Assembly: GCF_018278905.1 (NCBI RefSeq) | Contig: NZ_CP046600.1 | Location: forward strand, 3,596,001 to 3,660,000 | Direction: 5' to 3' | Origin: Mycobacterium spongiae | Lineage (GTDB): Bacteria > Actinomycetota > Actinomycetes > Mycobacteriales > Mycobacteriaceae | DNA length: 64,000 nt | Shown: one piece after another, positions 8,669 to 17,707 of the stretch | Layout: each line of letters opens with the position of its first letter | How positions within the stretch are numbered: position 1 is the stretch's first letter | The notes under the pieces: generated by a model | The model's database searches: none | Told to the model about the DNA's origin: nothing | The model's input: the letters and a program-made list of their open reading frames with translations, nothing else | Program-made: the position numbers and the translations under genes

Positions 8669-8714
8669 CCATAAGTCCAATACATGTTTGGTATGGGAAC
8701 TATAATCAATTGAT
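8669..8714 (+). promoter_or_regulatory. LysR promoter and candidate operator
   Basis: CCATA...CCAA...TTGG...TATGG forms an imperfect dyad at 8669-8696. A consensus -10 box TATAAT lies at 8701-8706, 8 bases before the LysR ATG, so transcription could start at the ATG and give a leaderless mRNA. The dyad lies in the divergent intergenic region where LysR-type regulators usually bind. The rest of 8408-8668 shows nothing clear. Confidence 0.5.
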
Positions 8715-9626
8715 ATGGAAATCCGGCAGCTCGAATACTTCGTGGCCGTAGCCGAAGAGGCCAATTTCACTCGGGCGGCACACCGGGTCCACGTGGCCCA
8801 GCCCGCCGTCAGCGCGCAAATCCGGCGCCTGGAAAGCGAACTCGGCCAGCCCCTCCTAGATCGGTCGCGGCGAAAGGTCCGGCTGACCACGGCCGGCCGG
8901 GCAGTGCTGCCCCACGCGACTGCGGCGCTCACCGCCGTCGCCAACATCCAAACTGCAGTCGACGACCTCACTCAATTGGTGCGCGGCAAGGTCAGCATCG
9001 GCACCGTGACCCCGCTTGAGTTCGACATCCCCGGACTGCTTGCCGACTTCAACGCCGATCACCCGGCGGTCGAGATCAGCTACACCACAAACACTTCCGA
9101 CGTTCTCATTGAGAACGTGCAGGCTGGGCTGCTGGACGTGGCGATCGCGGCAGTCGGCCCCGACGAACAGCCCGCTGGTCTAGAGACGACAGTGGTCGCC
9201 GACGAGACGATCGTCGCCGCCGTCCGCCACGCCGACGACCTGGCCGCGGCATCAACCATCGCGCTTACCGCGTTGGCCGACCGCTCGTTGATCGCACTCC
9301 CGGTCGGCACCTGCATCCGCCGCCAACTCGACAACGCCTGCGCCGCGGCCGGCGTCTCGCCACGCATTGCATTCGAGGCCAACACGTCGTCAACTCTCGC
9401 CGAGCTCGCCGAGCACGGCCTAGGAGTGGCGATCATGCCCCGATCACTAGGACAGAACCGAGCCGGCATGCAGCTATTGACGATCGCCCCCGAACTCCGG
9501 GTACGGCTGGTCCTGGCCTGGCGATCCTCGAGCCCCATCAGCCCCGCAACCCGCGCCCTCCTCGACAAAGCCCGGACGCGCCTCGTACCGACGACAACCG
9601 CAGGTGGTGACGAACGCCCAACGTAG
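8715..9626 (+). CDS. LysR-family transcriptional regulator
   Basis: The N-terminal winged helix-turn-helix (residues 1-60: MEIRQLEYFVAVAEEANFT, then RVHVAQPAVSAQIRRLE) is a textbook LysR HTH. Residues about 90-300 form the periplasmic-binding-protein-like effector domain. The length of 303 residues is typical. Such proteins act as tetramers and respond to a small-molecule co-inducer, which is unknown here. It is divergent from a 116-residue hypothetical gene. A TATAAT box 8 bases upstream indicates a leaderless transcript. Confidence 0.9.
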   Translation: MEIRQLEYFVAVAEEANFTRAAHRVHVAQPAVSAQIRRLESELGQPLLDRSRRKVRLTTAGRAVLPHATAALTAVANIQTAVDDLTQLVRGKVSIGTVTPLEFDIPGLLADFNADHPAVEISYTTNTSDVLIENVQAGLLDVAIAAVGPDEQPAGLETTVVADETIVAAVRHADDLAAASTIALTALADRSLIALPVGTCIRRQLDNACAAAGVSPRIAFEANTSSTLAELAEHGLGVAIMPRSLGQNRAGMQLLTIAPELRVRLVLAWRSSSPISPATRALLDKARTRLVPTTTAGGDERPT

Positions 9627-9694
9627 GGCCAGGGCGCGCGCAGCTGGCCGAAGTGTCGGTGATCCGCGTCAGCACGAGCTGTCGCGCCGCGCCC

Positions 9695-10231
9695 TCAGGC
9701 CCCGACCGGACGCAAGAAAAAGACCCGGATCTCGCGAGGAGCGCAACTGGCGCGGTAGCTCTCATAGCCGGCGTAGAAGTCGACCGCTGTGGTCCATGCC
9801 GAAGCGCGTTGGTCCCCGCTCAGCAGCTCGGCCTGGTAGGGGCGCGGCGCAGCCTTGAACTCGACCGTACATTCGGGGTGTGCCAGCAGGTTGGCAGACC
9901 AGGCCGGGTGTTGTGGCTTTCCATAGTTGGACGCGATTGCGAGCAGGCCGCCAGAGTCTTCAAAGAATGCCAGCGGCTGGGTGCGCCGTTGCCCGGATTT
10001 GGCGCCGGTGGTCGTGATCAATCCGACCTTGTCGATTCCAGCCGAGCTCAGCCGGCCCTGTGTTCTGGGGATCACCAGCTTGTCGATGCGCGGAGCGAGG
10101 TGGAGGAGGAACTGATAGCCGACCCCAGTCATCAGGGCACGCTCGATCAGCGCCTCATCAAACCGCAACCGTCGCCCACGAACTGAACTTTCCCGTCGAA
10201 GTGCCACGACTCGACGGTACCGGCGCAGCAT
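9695..10231 (-). CDS. Ddn-like F420-dependent nitroreductase family protein
   Basis: The core KVGLITTTGAKSGQRRTQPL, then LLAIASNYGKPQHPAWSANL and ECTVEFK, is the split-barrel pattern of deazaflavin (F420)-dependent nitroreductase-family proteins, close to Ddn. These reduce quinones or other electrophiles with F420H2. The annotated span gives 178 residues; family members are near 150, so the start may be the ATG at 10132 or an internal GTG. No candidate start has a clear ribosome binding site. The physiological substrate cannot be told from sequence. Confidence 0.8.
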   Translation of the reverse strand: MLRRYRRVVALRRESSVRGRRLRFDEALIERALMTGVGYQFLLHLAPRIDKLVIPRTQGRLSSAGIDKVGLITTTGAKSGQRRTQPLAFFEDSGGLLAIASNYGKPQHPAWSANLLAHPECTVEFKAAPRPYQAELLSGDQRASAWTTAVDFYAGYESYRASCAPREIRVFFLRPVGA

Positions 10232-10327
10232 GGGGCCTTACCAGGTGGGCGGGACGCGTCCGCTGCGACGGCTACGACGCCGGCATCGGCCGCTGTGCAC
10301 GGTTTGCGGCGGTTTTGGTCGATTGAC

Positions 10328-10492
10328 TCAGCCGGCCACGACGATGGCCAAAGTCACGCCCACGGCGAGGAGGATCACCACGCACATGATCGCGGCAATG
10401 ACACCCGGACGCAGTCGGTGCCCGACCTGCGCCCCACCGCCCGGGTAGTGCAGTGGTTGCGGGATATGCGGGCGCGGTGGCGGTGGTGACAT
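10328..10492 (-). CDS. small proline-rich single-pass membrane protein
   Basis: The 54-residue product starts MSPPPPRPHIPQPLHYPGGG and ends in one hydrophobic helix, from VIAAIMCVVILLAVGV to the C-terminus. The ATG at 10492 has AGGAG seven bases upstream. It starts 25 bases after the stop of the zinc-ribbon membrane protein, so the two are probably co-transcribed. Short Pro-rich tail-anchored proteins of this type are common in mycobacteria and lack an assigned function. Confidence 0.6.
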   Translation of the reverse strand: MSPPPPRPHIPQPLHYPGGGAQVGHRLRPGVIAAIMCVVILLAVGVTLAIVVAG

Positions 10493-10517
10493 CGTGGCTC
10501 CTGGTTGGCTGTGGTTC

Positions 10518-11696
10518 TTACGCCGACGGTGCGGGGTTCGTTGCGGTGATTGGCGGATAGGGGTGGCGGGCCAGTGCGGCGGTGGCCGTTCCACAGACCT
10601 GACAGAACGCGGCATCGGCGCCGATTGCCGCGCCGCAGTGCGCGCAAATCTGATGCGTGTCGGGAGCACGGTCGAGCGCGACGTCTCCGGCGAGGGCTGC
10701 CTGGGCTTCCGCCATCAGGGACTTGTGCAACGCTTCGCGCGTGCCGAGCAGCCCGGCCGCGGCCAGCACCAGCGCCACTAGCGCGGTCAGCACGATGCCA
10801 CGGGCGGCGTCGGGGGCAAGCAGAGTCGTGGCCAACTCGTACAGCACGAGCAGCAGCACACCTTTGGCCACTCCTGGGGCGGGGTTGACGCCGGGGCCGC
10901 GTAGCGGCACGACCGCCAAGGCGGCCGCGGTGGCGAAGATGATCGGCTGCAAGAACCCGAGAGTCAGCGCGGTGAACGCCGCTTGAGCCGGATCGATTGT
11001 CAGCGAGCCGAACGCCGCGCGCATCGGGTTCCCCGCGCTCGGCACGAGCTGAGCGAATGCGCCTCGTTGCACCACCACGCTCAGGCCCAACGACAGCGCA
11101 GCACCGCTCAATGCACAGATCACGACGGCATCGACGGGGTGCCGAAACGCGCGGCGCGCGGTGATCAGCGTGGGCGCGATCAAGACCGCAACAAAAGCCA
11201 CCACCGGGACCACCACGCCCAGTTCGAGAATCTGGATGGGCGTGGGAAGCCGCTGACGCCACGCGTTCAGCAGCACAGGCAGGTAGAAGTGATCTTGGAG
11301 CAGCCCCACACCGACACCGAGCAACAGGGGAAGCGCAAACGCCGCGCCAATGACGGTGATCGGCTCGTCGCGCCACAAGTCGTGATCGTGCACGTAGATC
11401 AGTACCACCGCCGGCAGCGCGATCGCGGCCAATACCAGTGCAACGGCAAGCACCCCGAACGCGGCGGCAACCAACGCCCCCATCAACGCCAGACCGACCA
11501 CCCCTCGGTAGACGTGGTGACGCCCACCCGATAGGTGTGGCATCAATGTGCTCATCAGCGCCAAGGCACGCACAGGTTCCTCGGGATGGGCAGCGAAATG
11601 ACGGGACCGGTCGATGCCCACATGGAGCGGCGTGCCACATCGGGCGCAGAAACGGGCCGCGTCGGCGTGTGGGGCCGAGCAATTCGGGCAGTCCAT
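10518..11696 (-). CDS. zinc-ribbon membrane protein, 392 aa
   Basis: The protein begins MDCPNCSAPHADAARFCARC, a four-Cys zinc ribbon, and ends with a second one (CAHCGAAIGADAAFCQVC). Between them lie about eight hydrophobic segments. ATG at 11696 is chosen because GGAGGAGATA lies immediately before it; a longer reading to 11735 adds a poor N-terminus. Both ribbons should face the same, presumably cytoplasmic, side if the number of membrane segments is even. The function is unknown. It pairs with the small membrane gene downstream. Confidence 0.7.
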   Translation of the reverse strand: MDCPNCSAPHADAARFCARCGTPLHVGIDRSRHFAAHPEEPVRALALMSTLMPHLSGGRHHVYRGVVGLALMGALVAAAFGVLAVALVLAAIALPAVVLIYVHDHDLWRDEPITVIGAAFALPLLLGVGVGLLQDHFYLPVLLNAWRQRLPTPIQILELGVVVPVVAFVAVLIAPTLITARRAFRHPVDAVVICALSGAALSLGLSVVVQRGAFAQLVPSAGNPMRAAFGSLTIDPAQAAFTALTLGFLQPIIFATAAALAVVPLRGPGVNPAPGVAKGVLLLVLYELATTLLAPDAARGIVLTALVALVLAAAGLLGTREALHKSLMAEAQAALAGDVALDRAPDTHQICAHCGAAIGADAAFCQVCGTATAALARHPYPPITATNPAPSA

Positions 11697-11916
11697 TATC
11701 TCCTCCAGTTCACCCGCAGCTCTCCTCCAGTTCATCGGCGACTCAATGCCTTACGCGCCTTAACCGAAGTAGCCGTCGAAACCAGCCGTGTGACAATAAC
11801 CAGGGCAAACTCGCCCGAGCCCATACTGCGAAGGTAAAACTACCCTCGTCGCGGCAGGTGCACCAGCCTGTGTGCGGTAGGGGCGCGGCTGCCGGATGTT
11901 CGCGCGCTCAATGCCG

Positions 11917-12876
11917 CTACAACCGATCGAGTATCGGCACGGTGATGACGGCTTGGGTGTCGCCGAGCTGTTTGTCGCCGATGATGGCCTGGAAGTACTC
12001 GCTTCGGATCATGTCGACGAAGAACTCAATCCCGGGATAGTAGACAAGCGCGACCATATCGAATTCGTAGTTGCGCTCAATCCGGACCGCCCTGCCGAGA
12101 TGCAGCGGGCCGTACCCACCCTCTGCCATGGCACCGAACATCGCCATCCGGTAGCGGCGATCGGCGGCCTGTTGTTCGCGGGTGCCCCTCTTGATGAGGT
12201 TGACGATGACGATCGCGTGCGCTCCGAACTCCATCTCCTTGCGGAGTCGACGGGCGAGCTGGTCGGCCTGCTGGAGCACATCTGGATTACGCGTCGGCGT
12301 GAAGGGAAAGTGCGACGGCCGACGGCCGACAATCTGGACGGCTCGCATTGCGAGCAGCAGCTGCGGAAACATGGCGCTCAAGCCGGAAAAGCGTTGGAAA
12401 CCTTGGAGGTAAGCCTCCTGGAAGCGGCCGAGCGCCGTGCTCATCCCTTCTGATTCGGCGTGGCGATCGTAGGCTGCCCGCGAAGGGAATTCGAGCAAGA
12501 CGACAGCGCTCCACTCCTTCTCACCGATCTGCGCAGAGTAGCGCGGCGCCGCGACGGCCTTTCCCGCATAGATCCATGCCGCCCCCGAGCTCCGGGTCAC
12601 CCGCCGCAGGACGCGTAGTTCCTCAATGACGTCGGCGCCGGGCGCGACGGTGAGGAACATCAACACATGGAAACCGCCGCGGGACGCACCAAGGCGCTGA
12701 TCCTCGTGGACCAGTGTGCGCCGCACGCGACCGTAGCGCAGATGTTGCCACAGCATGGCGGCACCAGCGGCCCCAGCGAGCACCGGCAGGCTGCTGAGCG
12801 CGATCGTTGCACGGTGTCTGGCGGCACCTCGCGGACGGTCCACTGGCGAGACACGTTGTTCGGTTGACACGTCCAT
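11917..12876 (-). CDS. two-domain ABM/DUF1330-like protein with N-terminal membrane anchor
   Basis: After a hydrophobic segment near residues 25-45 (TIALSSLPVLAGAAGAAMLW), two ferredoxin-like repeats follow, about residues 70-185 and 205-319. Both contain the dimeric alpha/beta-barrel pattern (SAVVLLEFPSRAAYDRHAES in the first, MVALVYYPGIEFFVDMIRSE in the second). Proteins of this fold include monooxygenases and DUF1330 proteins, but no heme or substrate residues can be assigned. ATG at 12876 lies 30 bases after the upstream lipoprotein gene, suggesting an operon. Confidence 0.6.
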   Translation of the reverse strand: MDVSTEQRVSPVDRPRGAARHRATIALSSLPVLAGAAGAAMLWQHLRYGRVRRTLVHEDQRLGASRGGFHVLMFLTVAPGADVIEELRVLRRVTRSSGAAWIYAGKAVAAPRYSAQIGEKEWSAVVLLEFPSRAAYDRHAESEGMSTALGRFQEAYLQGFQRFSGLSAMFPQLLLAMRAVQIVGRRPSHFPFTPTRNPDVLQQADQLARRLRKEMEFGAHAIVIVNLIKRGTREQQAADRRYRMAMFGAMAEGGYGPLHLGRAVRIERNYEFDMVALVYYPGIEFFVDMIRSEYFQAIIGDKQLGDTQAVITVPILDRL

Positions 12877-12905
12877 GAGATACACAGTGCCCCAGTCCCC
12901 GCGGA

Positions 12906-13688
12906 TCAGTACAGGTAGACAACCGCACCGTCGCCGCCGCGGCACTCGACCAGTGACCCCGTGCTGGTACAGGTCATCGTGTAGGACTCGCCCGTCACCG
13001 GACTGACGGCGTCGATCTGGCGGGGCGTGGAACTGGGAGGTCCGCTGGCTCCATAGGCAAGCCGCACCTGTTCGGCGAATGGACACGACGTGCCCGATGT
13101 TCCGGCTGCAGATTGAGTGAAGCCGCCCGCGGGCCCAGCCTCGCTAGGACACGCCTGGGCATCGTCTGGGAGCGCGACCGGCGCGGTCGTTGTTGTGGTT
13201 GTTGTGGTTGTTGTGGTCGTTGTCCCCGTAGTAGTCGTGGCGCCGACGTCAGATTCCCGGGTCCAGGCTGAGCAACGCCGCGTGTTGAATCCGACATCCG
13301 TGGGCAAGATCTTCACCACGTGCGACCCGGTCCCGGCGCCGTTCGCAATGACGTCATCCATGGTCCCGTCGAGCCCCCTTAGCCGCTCCCAATAGCAGCC
13401 TCGGCCGCCCTCCGACCGATACGTACCTGGTTCGATGTCGACTCCCACCTGGTAGGTGCCGTCACCGGGAACAATCGTCGGCGCGCGCGCGGATTCGCGA
13501 GGCGGCGGAAGCGACGCCGTCGTTCCGGGATATATCGGCGGCAGCCGCGATTCCTCGCTATCGTGCCTCGTCACCCTCGGTGCGGCAGACCTGCCGCCAC
13601 TGCCGAAACAACCGGACACACCGCAGACCGCTACCACGACGGCGGCGACGACGAACAGCGCTCGAACCCGACGCCCACCGGCGGCCAA
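12906..13688 (-). CDS. putative lipoprotein with polythreonine linker
   Basis: The N-terminus (basic start, hydrophobic core, VSGC lipobox near residue 27) indicates a lipoprotein. Residues about 75-145 (GTYQVGVDIEPGTYRSEG, then CYWERL) look like a small beta domain seen in actinobacterial surface proteins. A run of about 17 residues made almost only of Thr links it to a second Cys-containing domain (residues 180-260). The linker is encoded by a short tandem repeat. No catalytic motif is seen. It is probably exposed on the cell surface. Confidence 0.7.
   Translation of the reverse strand: MAAGGRRVRALFVVAAVVVAVCGVSGCFGSGGRSAAPRVTRHDSEESRLPPIYPGTTASLPPPRESARAPTIVPGDGTYQVGVDIEPGTYRSEGGRGCYWERLRGLDGTMDDVIANGAGTGSHVVKILPTDVGFNTRRCSAWTRESDVGATTTTGTTTTTTTTTTTTTAPVALPDDAQACPSEAGPAGGFTQSAAGTSGTSCPFAEQVRLAYGASGPPSSTPRQIDAVSPVTGESYTMTCTSTGSLVECRGGDGAVVYLY
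13186..13243 (-). repeat. threonine-codon microsatellite
   Basis: On the coding strand, ACA/ACC/ACG codons recur, mostly as ACAACAACC units of 9 bases, inside the lipoprotein gene. The array stays in frame, so unit gain or loss would only change linker length. Confidence 0.75.
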
Positions 13689-13913
13689 ACACGCAGCAAG
13701 CGTGTTGCTGGCGTTACGGATGATGTCAAACGTCAGCTCGACCGCCTTGGCGTGGGAAAACTAAGAGCGCACCTCGGCGGCAGCGTCGACGGCGAGGTGC
13801 GCAAGGATACAAGTTAGCGCATCCGCCTACCACAATGCTGCTTTTGCGCAATCGGCGAGCAAATTCGAGGTTGCGTCGCAAGACCAGTCGCTAGCGATCG
13901 GCCACTCACCCCC

Positions 13914-15287
13914 TTATTGCGCCTGGCTCACCGACGACATGTGGAAGTCGGGTATCCGCAGCGCAGGCATGGCCGCGCGCGTGGCCCAATCCGCGCACTC
14001 ACGGGGCAGGGTCCGCTCGCTAACCCCTGCCTCGGTGGCCCGTCGCAGCAGGTCAAGCGGGCTTTCGTTGAACCGGAAGTTGTTGACGGCCGCAGTGACC
14101 TCGCCATCCTCAATGAGATAGACGCCGTCGCGGGTGAGCCCCGTCAGCAGCAGCGCGGTGGGATCGACATCGCGGATGTACCACAGCGTGGTCAGCAGCA
14201 GCCCGCGCTCGGTACTGGCGATCATGTCGGCGAGATCGACCGATCCGCCGGTCATCACCAGGTTATCCGCGGCAACCGCAACCGGAGCATCGAACTTGGC
14301 TGCGGTGGCCCGCGGATAGACCAGCGCGTTGATCACCCCGTCGCGGATCCAGTCCACCCGCGCAACGTCCAGTCCGTTGTCGAACACCGACTGCGTCTCC
14401 GAGGAGTTGCTGACCGCAACGAACGGGCTACACGCCAGGCCTGGCGCGCTCGGGTCGGAGTACAGGGTGAGCGGCAACCCGGTGAGCCGTTCCCCCACCC
14501 GGGTGCCACCGCCGGGCGCAGACAATGCGGTCCGGCCTTCCTGCGCGCCACGGCCGGCCATCGACCATGCCAGATAGATCATCATGTCCGCCACTGTCGA
14601 CGGCGGCATGATCGTCTCGTAGCGGCCGGCCGGCAGCTCCACCGTGCGCTGCGCCCATCCCAATCGCGTCGATAGCTGCTCGAGCAGCAAGTCCGTTGGC
14701 ACCTCGGCAAAATCGGGCGTGCCGATCCCCACCCAGGCGCTCGCGTCGCCACGTTTGCCGTTGATCTCGATTGCCCCCGTGGGCTGGGTGTAGCGCCGTC
14801 GCAGCCCCGTCGACGACGCCAGGAACGTCGTCGAAACGTTGTGGTGCGCAAAGCCATACAGGCGGTCAGTGCCACGGAACCCGCGGCTCAGCGATCCGGC
14901 CATGCCAGTGAAGACACCGACCCCGGTGCCAGGCACCGGCGCGTCCCAATCGGCAGGCTCACCGGCGTCACCGAGCAGCGGCGCGGTATCACCGGCCTCC
15001 GGCGCCGAGCGGGCCGCGTCCTGAGACGACACCACCAGGCCGGGAAGCACCGACGGGTCCACTTCGGCGGAGACCACGGTGCCGACGCAGGCGCTATCTC
15101 CGCGTCGCACAATCGAGACCACCGCAACGCTGCGGCTGACCGCAACGCCGTTGGTGGTCATCGAATTTCCCGCCCAGCGCAGCGTCGCCTCGACGTTGTC
15201 CGTGACCAGCACCATGGTCTCGTCCGCCCGGCTAGATTTGACCGCCTCATCCAACACGATGTTGACGACTTGCTGCGGCTCGATCAT
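13914..15287 (-). CDS. PmbA/TldE-like metalloprotease subunit
   Basis: The 457-residue protein is a PmbA/TldE-type partner of TldD and lacks the HExxxH motif, as TldE proteins do. From memory it matches H37Rv Rv2314c in length and position. ATG at 15287 overlaps the TldD stop as ATGA, showing tight translational coupling. In other bacteria TldD/TldE heterodimers degrade or mature peptides such as microcins and the antitoxin CcdA. The mycobacterial substrate is unknown. C-terminal residues include [15 protein letters not shown] and [11 protein letters not shown], typical of the family. Confidence 0.9.
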   Translation of the reverse strand: MIEPQQVVNIVLDEAVKSSRADETMVLVTDNVEATLRWAGNSMTTNGVAVSRSVAVVSIVRRGDSACVGTVVSAEVDPSVLPGLVVSSQDAARSAPEAGDTAPLLGDAGEPADWDAPVPGTGVGVFTGMAGSLSRGFRGTDRLYGFAHHNVSTTFLASSTGLRRRYTQPTGAIEINGKRGDASAWVGIGTPDFAEVPTDLLLEQLSTRLGWAQRTVELPAGRYETIMPPSTVADMMIYLAWSMAGRGAQEGRTALSAPGGGTRVGERLTGLPLTLYSDPSAPGLACSPFVAVSNSSETQSVFDNGLDVARVDWIRDGVINALVYPRATAAKFDAPVAVAADNLVMTGGSVDLADMIASTERGLLLTTLWYIRDVDPTALLLTGLTRDGVYLIEDGEVTAAVNNFRFNESPLDLLRRATEAGVSERTLPRECADWATRAAMPALRIPDFHMSSVSQAQ

Positions 15288-16801
15288 CGGCCACCCTCGG
15301 TTCGTGTGTTGAGCACGTTGATACCTCGAAACAAGGCCGATGGACAACCGTGGCTGACGGCGGCGGCCTGTCCCGGCTGCGCTTTCCCGCAGTTGATGGC
15401 TCCACCGAGCCGCCAGGTGGACGGGCCTCCCACGGCTTCCATCGCATTCCAGAAATCGGTCGTGGTGGCCTGATAGGCGACGTCACGCAGCTGCCCGTAT
15501 AGCTGGCCGTCCCGGATACGGAAGAAACGCTGGCCGGTGAACTGAAAGTTGTACCGCTGCATATCAATTGACCAGGACTTGTCGCCCACAATGTAGATGC
15601 CGTCGTCCACCCGGCTGATCAGATCCGCGGTACTAAGGTCTTCGGTGCCCGGCTGCAGTGACACGTTGGCCATTCGTTGGATCGGTACGTGGTGCGCCGA
15701 GTCGGCATACGAACACCCGTTGGAGCGCGGCTCCCCCAGTCGCGGAGCGAACACCCGGTCGAGCTGGTAGCCGACGAACACCCCGTCGCGCACCAGATCC
15801 CAGCTTTGCGCGGCCACTCCCTCGTCGTCATAGCCGATCGTGGCCAAGCCCGCGTCTGTGGTGCGGTCGGCGGTCACATTCATCACCGGCGAGCCATAGC
15901 GCAAGGTCCCGAGTTTGTCGGGCGTCGCGAACGAGGTTCCCGCGTAAGCGGCCTCATAGCCGATAGCTCGATCGTATTCGGTTGCGTGGCCAATAGATTC
16001 GTGAATGGTCAACCACAAGTTGGTGGGGTCGATCACCAGGTCCGTGGGTCCCGCCATCACGCTGGGCGCCCTGACCTTTTCGGCCAGCAGCGACGGCAGC
16101 TCGGCTAGTTCGTCGGTCCAGTTCCAGATCTCATCGCCGGCCACTGCTTCCCAGCCCCGCGCCGTGGGTGGCGCCAGGGTGCGCATCGATTCGAAACTTC
16201 CCGCCGCGGCGTCGACCGTCACCGCTTCCAGCGACGGCAGTAACCGCACCCGCTGCTGGGTGATCGATGACCCGAAGGTGTCGGCATAGAACGTCTGTTC
16301 CTTGACGGCGTTGAAGCGGGCCGTCGCGTGGTCGACACCGTCGGCCTCCAGCAGTCGCCCGGAGTACTCCTGCAGCACGGCGATTTTTTCGGGTGCGGGC
16401 ACCCCAAACGGGTCGATCCGGTAGTTGGACACCCACGTGGCGTTGGGGTACGCCGGCTCCGGTGCCAGTTTGACCCGCTCGGAGTTCAGCGCCGCCAGCA
16501 TGGTCGCCACTTGTACCGCGTGGCGCGCGGTTGTGGCGGCGACGCCCGGCGCCAACTCGGCGTGGGAAGCGAATCCCCATGTGCCCGCGACGATCACCCG
16601 GACCGCCAAGCCGAGCTCACGACTGATCACTGCGGTTTCCAGCTCACCGTCGCGCAGTTGAATGATCTCGGTGGCGACGCGGTGAATCCGCAGGTCGGCG
16701 TAGCTGGCCCCGGCCGCGATGGCTGCCGACAAGGCGGCGTCGGCCAGCACCGAGCGCGGCAGATCCAAGAAGTCGGCATCGATGTCCCGGTTCGGCGTCA
16801 C
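15284..16801 (-). CDS. TldD-like zinc metalloprotease subunit
   Basis: The 505-residue product contains the zinc-binding motif HESIGH (within LWLTIHESIGHATEYDRA) and the family segment GYDDEGVAAQSWDLVRDGV. It is the catalytic partner of the overlapping PmbA/TldE-like gene. The GTG start lies 33 bases from the divergent uspA start. Length and order match H37Rv Rv2315c from memory. The partner complex probably acts in the cytoplasm on unfolded or modified peptides. Confidence 0.92.
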   Translation of the reverse strand: MTPNRDIDADFLDLPRSVLADAALSAAIAAGASYADLRIHRVATEIIQLRDGELETAVISRELGLAVRVIVAGTWGFASHAELAPGVAATTARHAVQVATMLAALNSERVKLAPEPAYPNATWVSNYRIDPFGVPAPEKIAVLQEYSGRLLEADGVDHATARFNAVKEQTFYADTFGSSITQQRVRLLPSLEAVTVDAAAGSFESMRTLAPPTARGWEAVAGDEIWNWTDELAELPSLLAEKVRAPSVMAGPTDLVIDPTNLWLTIHESIGHATEYDRAIGYEAAYAGTSFATPDKLGTLRYGSPVMNVTADRTTDAGLATIGYDDEGVAAQSWDLVRDGVFVGYQLDRVFAPRLGEPRSNGCSYADSAHHVPIQRMANVSLQPGTEDLSTADLISRVDDGIYIVGDKSWSIDMQRYNFQFTGQRFFRIRDGQLYGQLRDVAYQATTTDFWNAMEAVGGPSTWRLGGAINCGKAQPGQAAAVSHGCPSALFRGINVLNTRTEGGR

Positions 16802-16834
16802 GACTCCACCGTAACGACCGGCTTTAATACACCC

Positions 16835-17707
16835 ATGCGCGACGCCCCACGCCGAACCACCACCCTGGCATATGCCCTGCTCGCCCCCAGCCTGTTCGGC
16901 GTGGTCGCCTTCTTGCTACTGCCCATCCTGGTCGTGGTCTGGCTCAGCTTGTATCGGTGGGACCTGTTGGGTCCGCTGCACTACGTCGGCCTGGCCAACT
17001 GGCGATCGGTGGCTACCGACTCCGACTTCGGCAATTCGCTCGTGGTGACCGCCGTCTTTGTCGCCATCGTCGTCCCGACGCAGACGGTGCTCGGGCTGCT
17101 CGCCGCGTCGCTGTTGGCGCGGCGGCTTCCCGGCACCGGCCTGTTCCGCACGCTCTACGTGCTGCCCTGGATCTGTTCCCCACTGGCGATCGCCGTCTTG
17201 TGGCGCTGGATCCTGGCCCCCACCGACGGCGCGGTGAGCACCGTTCTCGGACATCGCATCGAATGGCTCACCGATCCCGGCCTCGCGCTGCCCGCTGTGT
17301 CGGCGGTCGTTGTCTGGACCAATGTCGGGTTCGTCTCGTTGTTCTTCCTGGCCGGCCTGCTGGCTATCCCCGATGACATCCATGCGGCCGCGCGCACCGA
17401 CGGTGCCACTACCTGGCAGCGGTTCCGGCGCATCACGTTGCCGATGCTGCGGCCGACCATGTTCTTTGTCGTCGTTACTGGAATCATCAGCACTGCACAG
17501 ATATTCGATACGGTCTATGCGCTGACCGCTGGTGGGCCGCAGGGCCGCACCGACCTGGTGGCCAGGCGCATCTACGCCGAGGCGTTCGAATCGGGGGCCA
17601 TCGGGCGAGCTTCGGTCATGACCGTCGTGCTGTTCGTGTTGCTCATCGGCGTGACGGTCGTTCAGCGGTTGTACTTTAGGCGGCGGATCAGCTATGACCT
17701 CACCTAG
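16835..17707 (+). CDS. uspA: sugar ABC transporter permease UspA
   Basis: The 290-residue protein has six hydrophobic segments and the EAA-type loop (AARTDGATTWQRFRRITLPML) of MalF/UgpA-type permeases, which docks the ATPase. ATG at 16835 gives exactly the length I recall for Rv2316. The longer open frame upstream overlaps the divergent TldD gene and is rejected. A TTTAAT/TAATAC box sits just before the start and may drive a leaderless or near-leaderless transcript. The gene overlaps uspB by 14 bases. No ATPase is encoded here, so the complex must borrow a shared one, as CUT1-family importers often do. Confidence 0.92.
   Translation: MRDAPRRTTTLAYALLAPSLFGVVAFLLLPILVVVWLSLYRWDLLGPLHYVGLANWRSVATDSDFGNSLVVTAVFVAIVVPTQTVLGLLAASLLARRLPGTGLFRTLYVLPWICSPLAIAVLWRWILAPTDGAVSTVLGHRIEWLTDPGLALPAVSAVVVWTNVGFVSLFFLAGLLAIPDDIHAAARTDGATTWQRFRRITLPMLRPTMFFVVVTGIISTAQIFDTVYALTAGGPQGRTDLVARRIYAEAFESGAIGRASVMTVVLFVLLIGVTVVQRLYFRRRISYDLT

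Noticed and set aside
10375-11682. 435-codon minus-strand ORF rich in Arg
   Set aside because: Overlaps the zinc-ribbon membrane protein in another frame; Arg-rich low-complexity translation typical of a GC-rich shadow.
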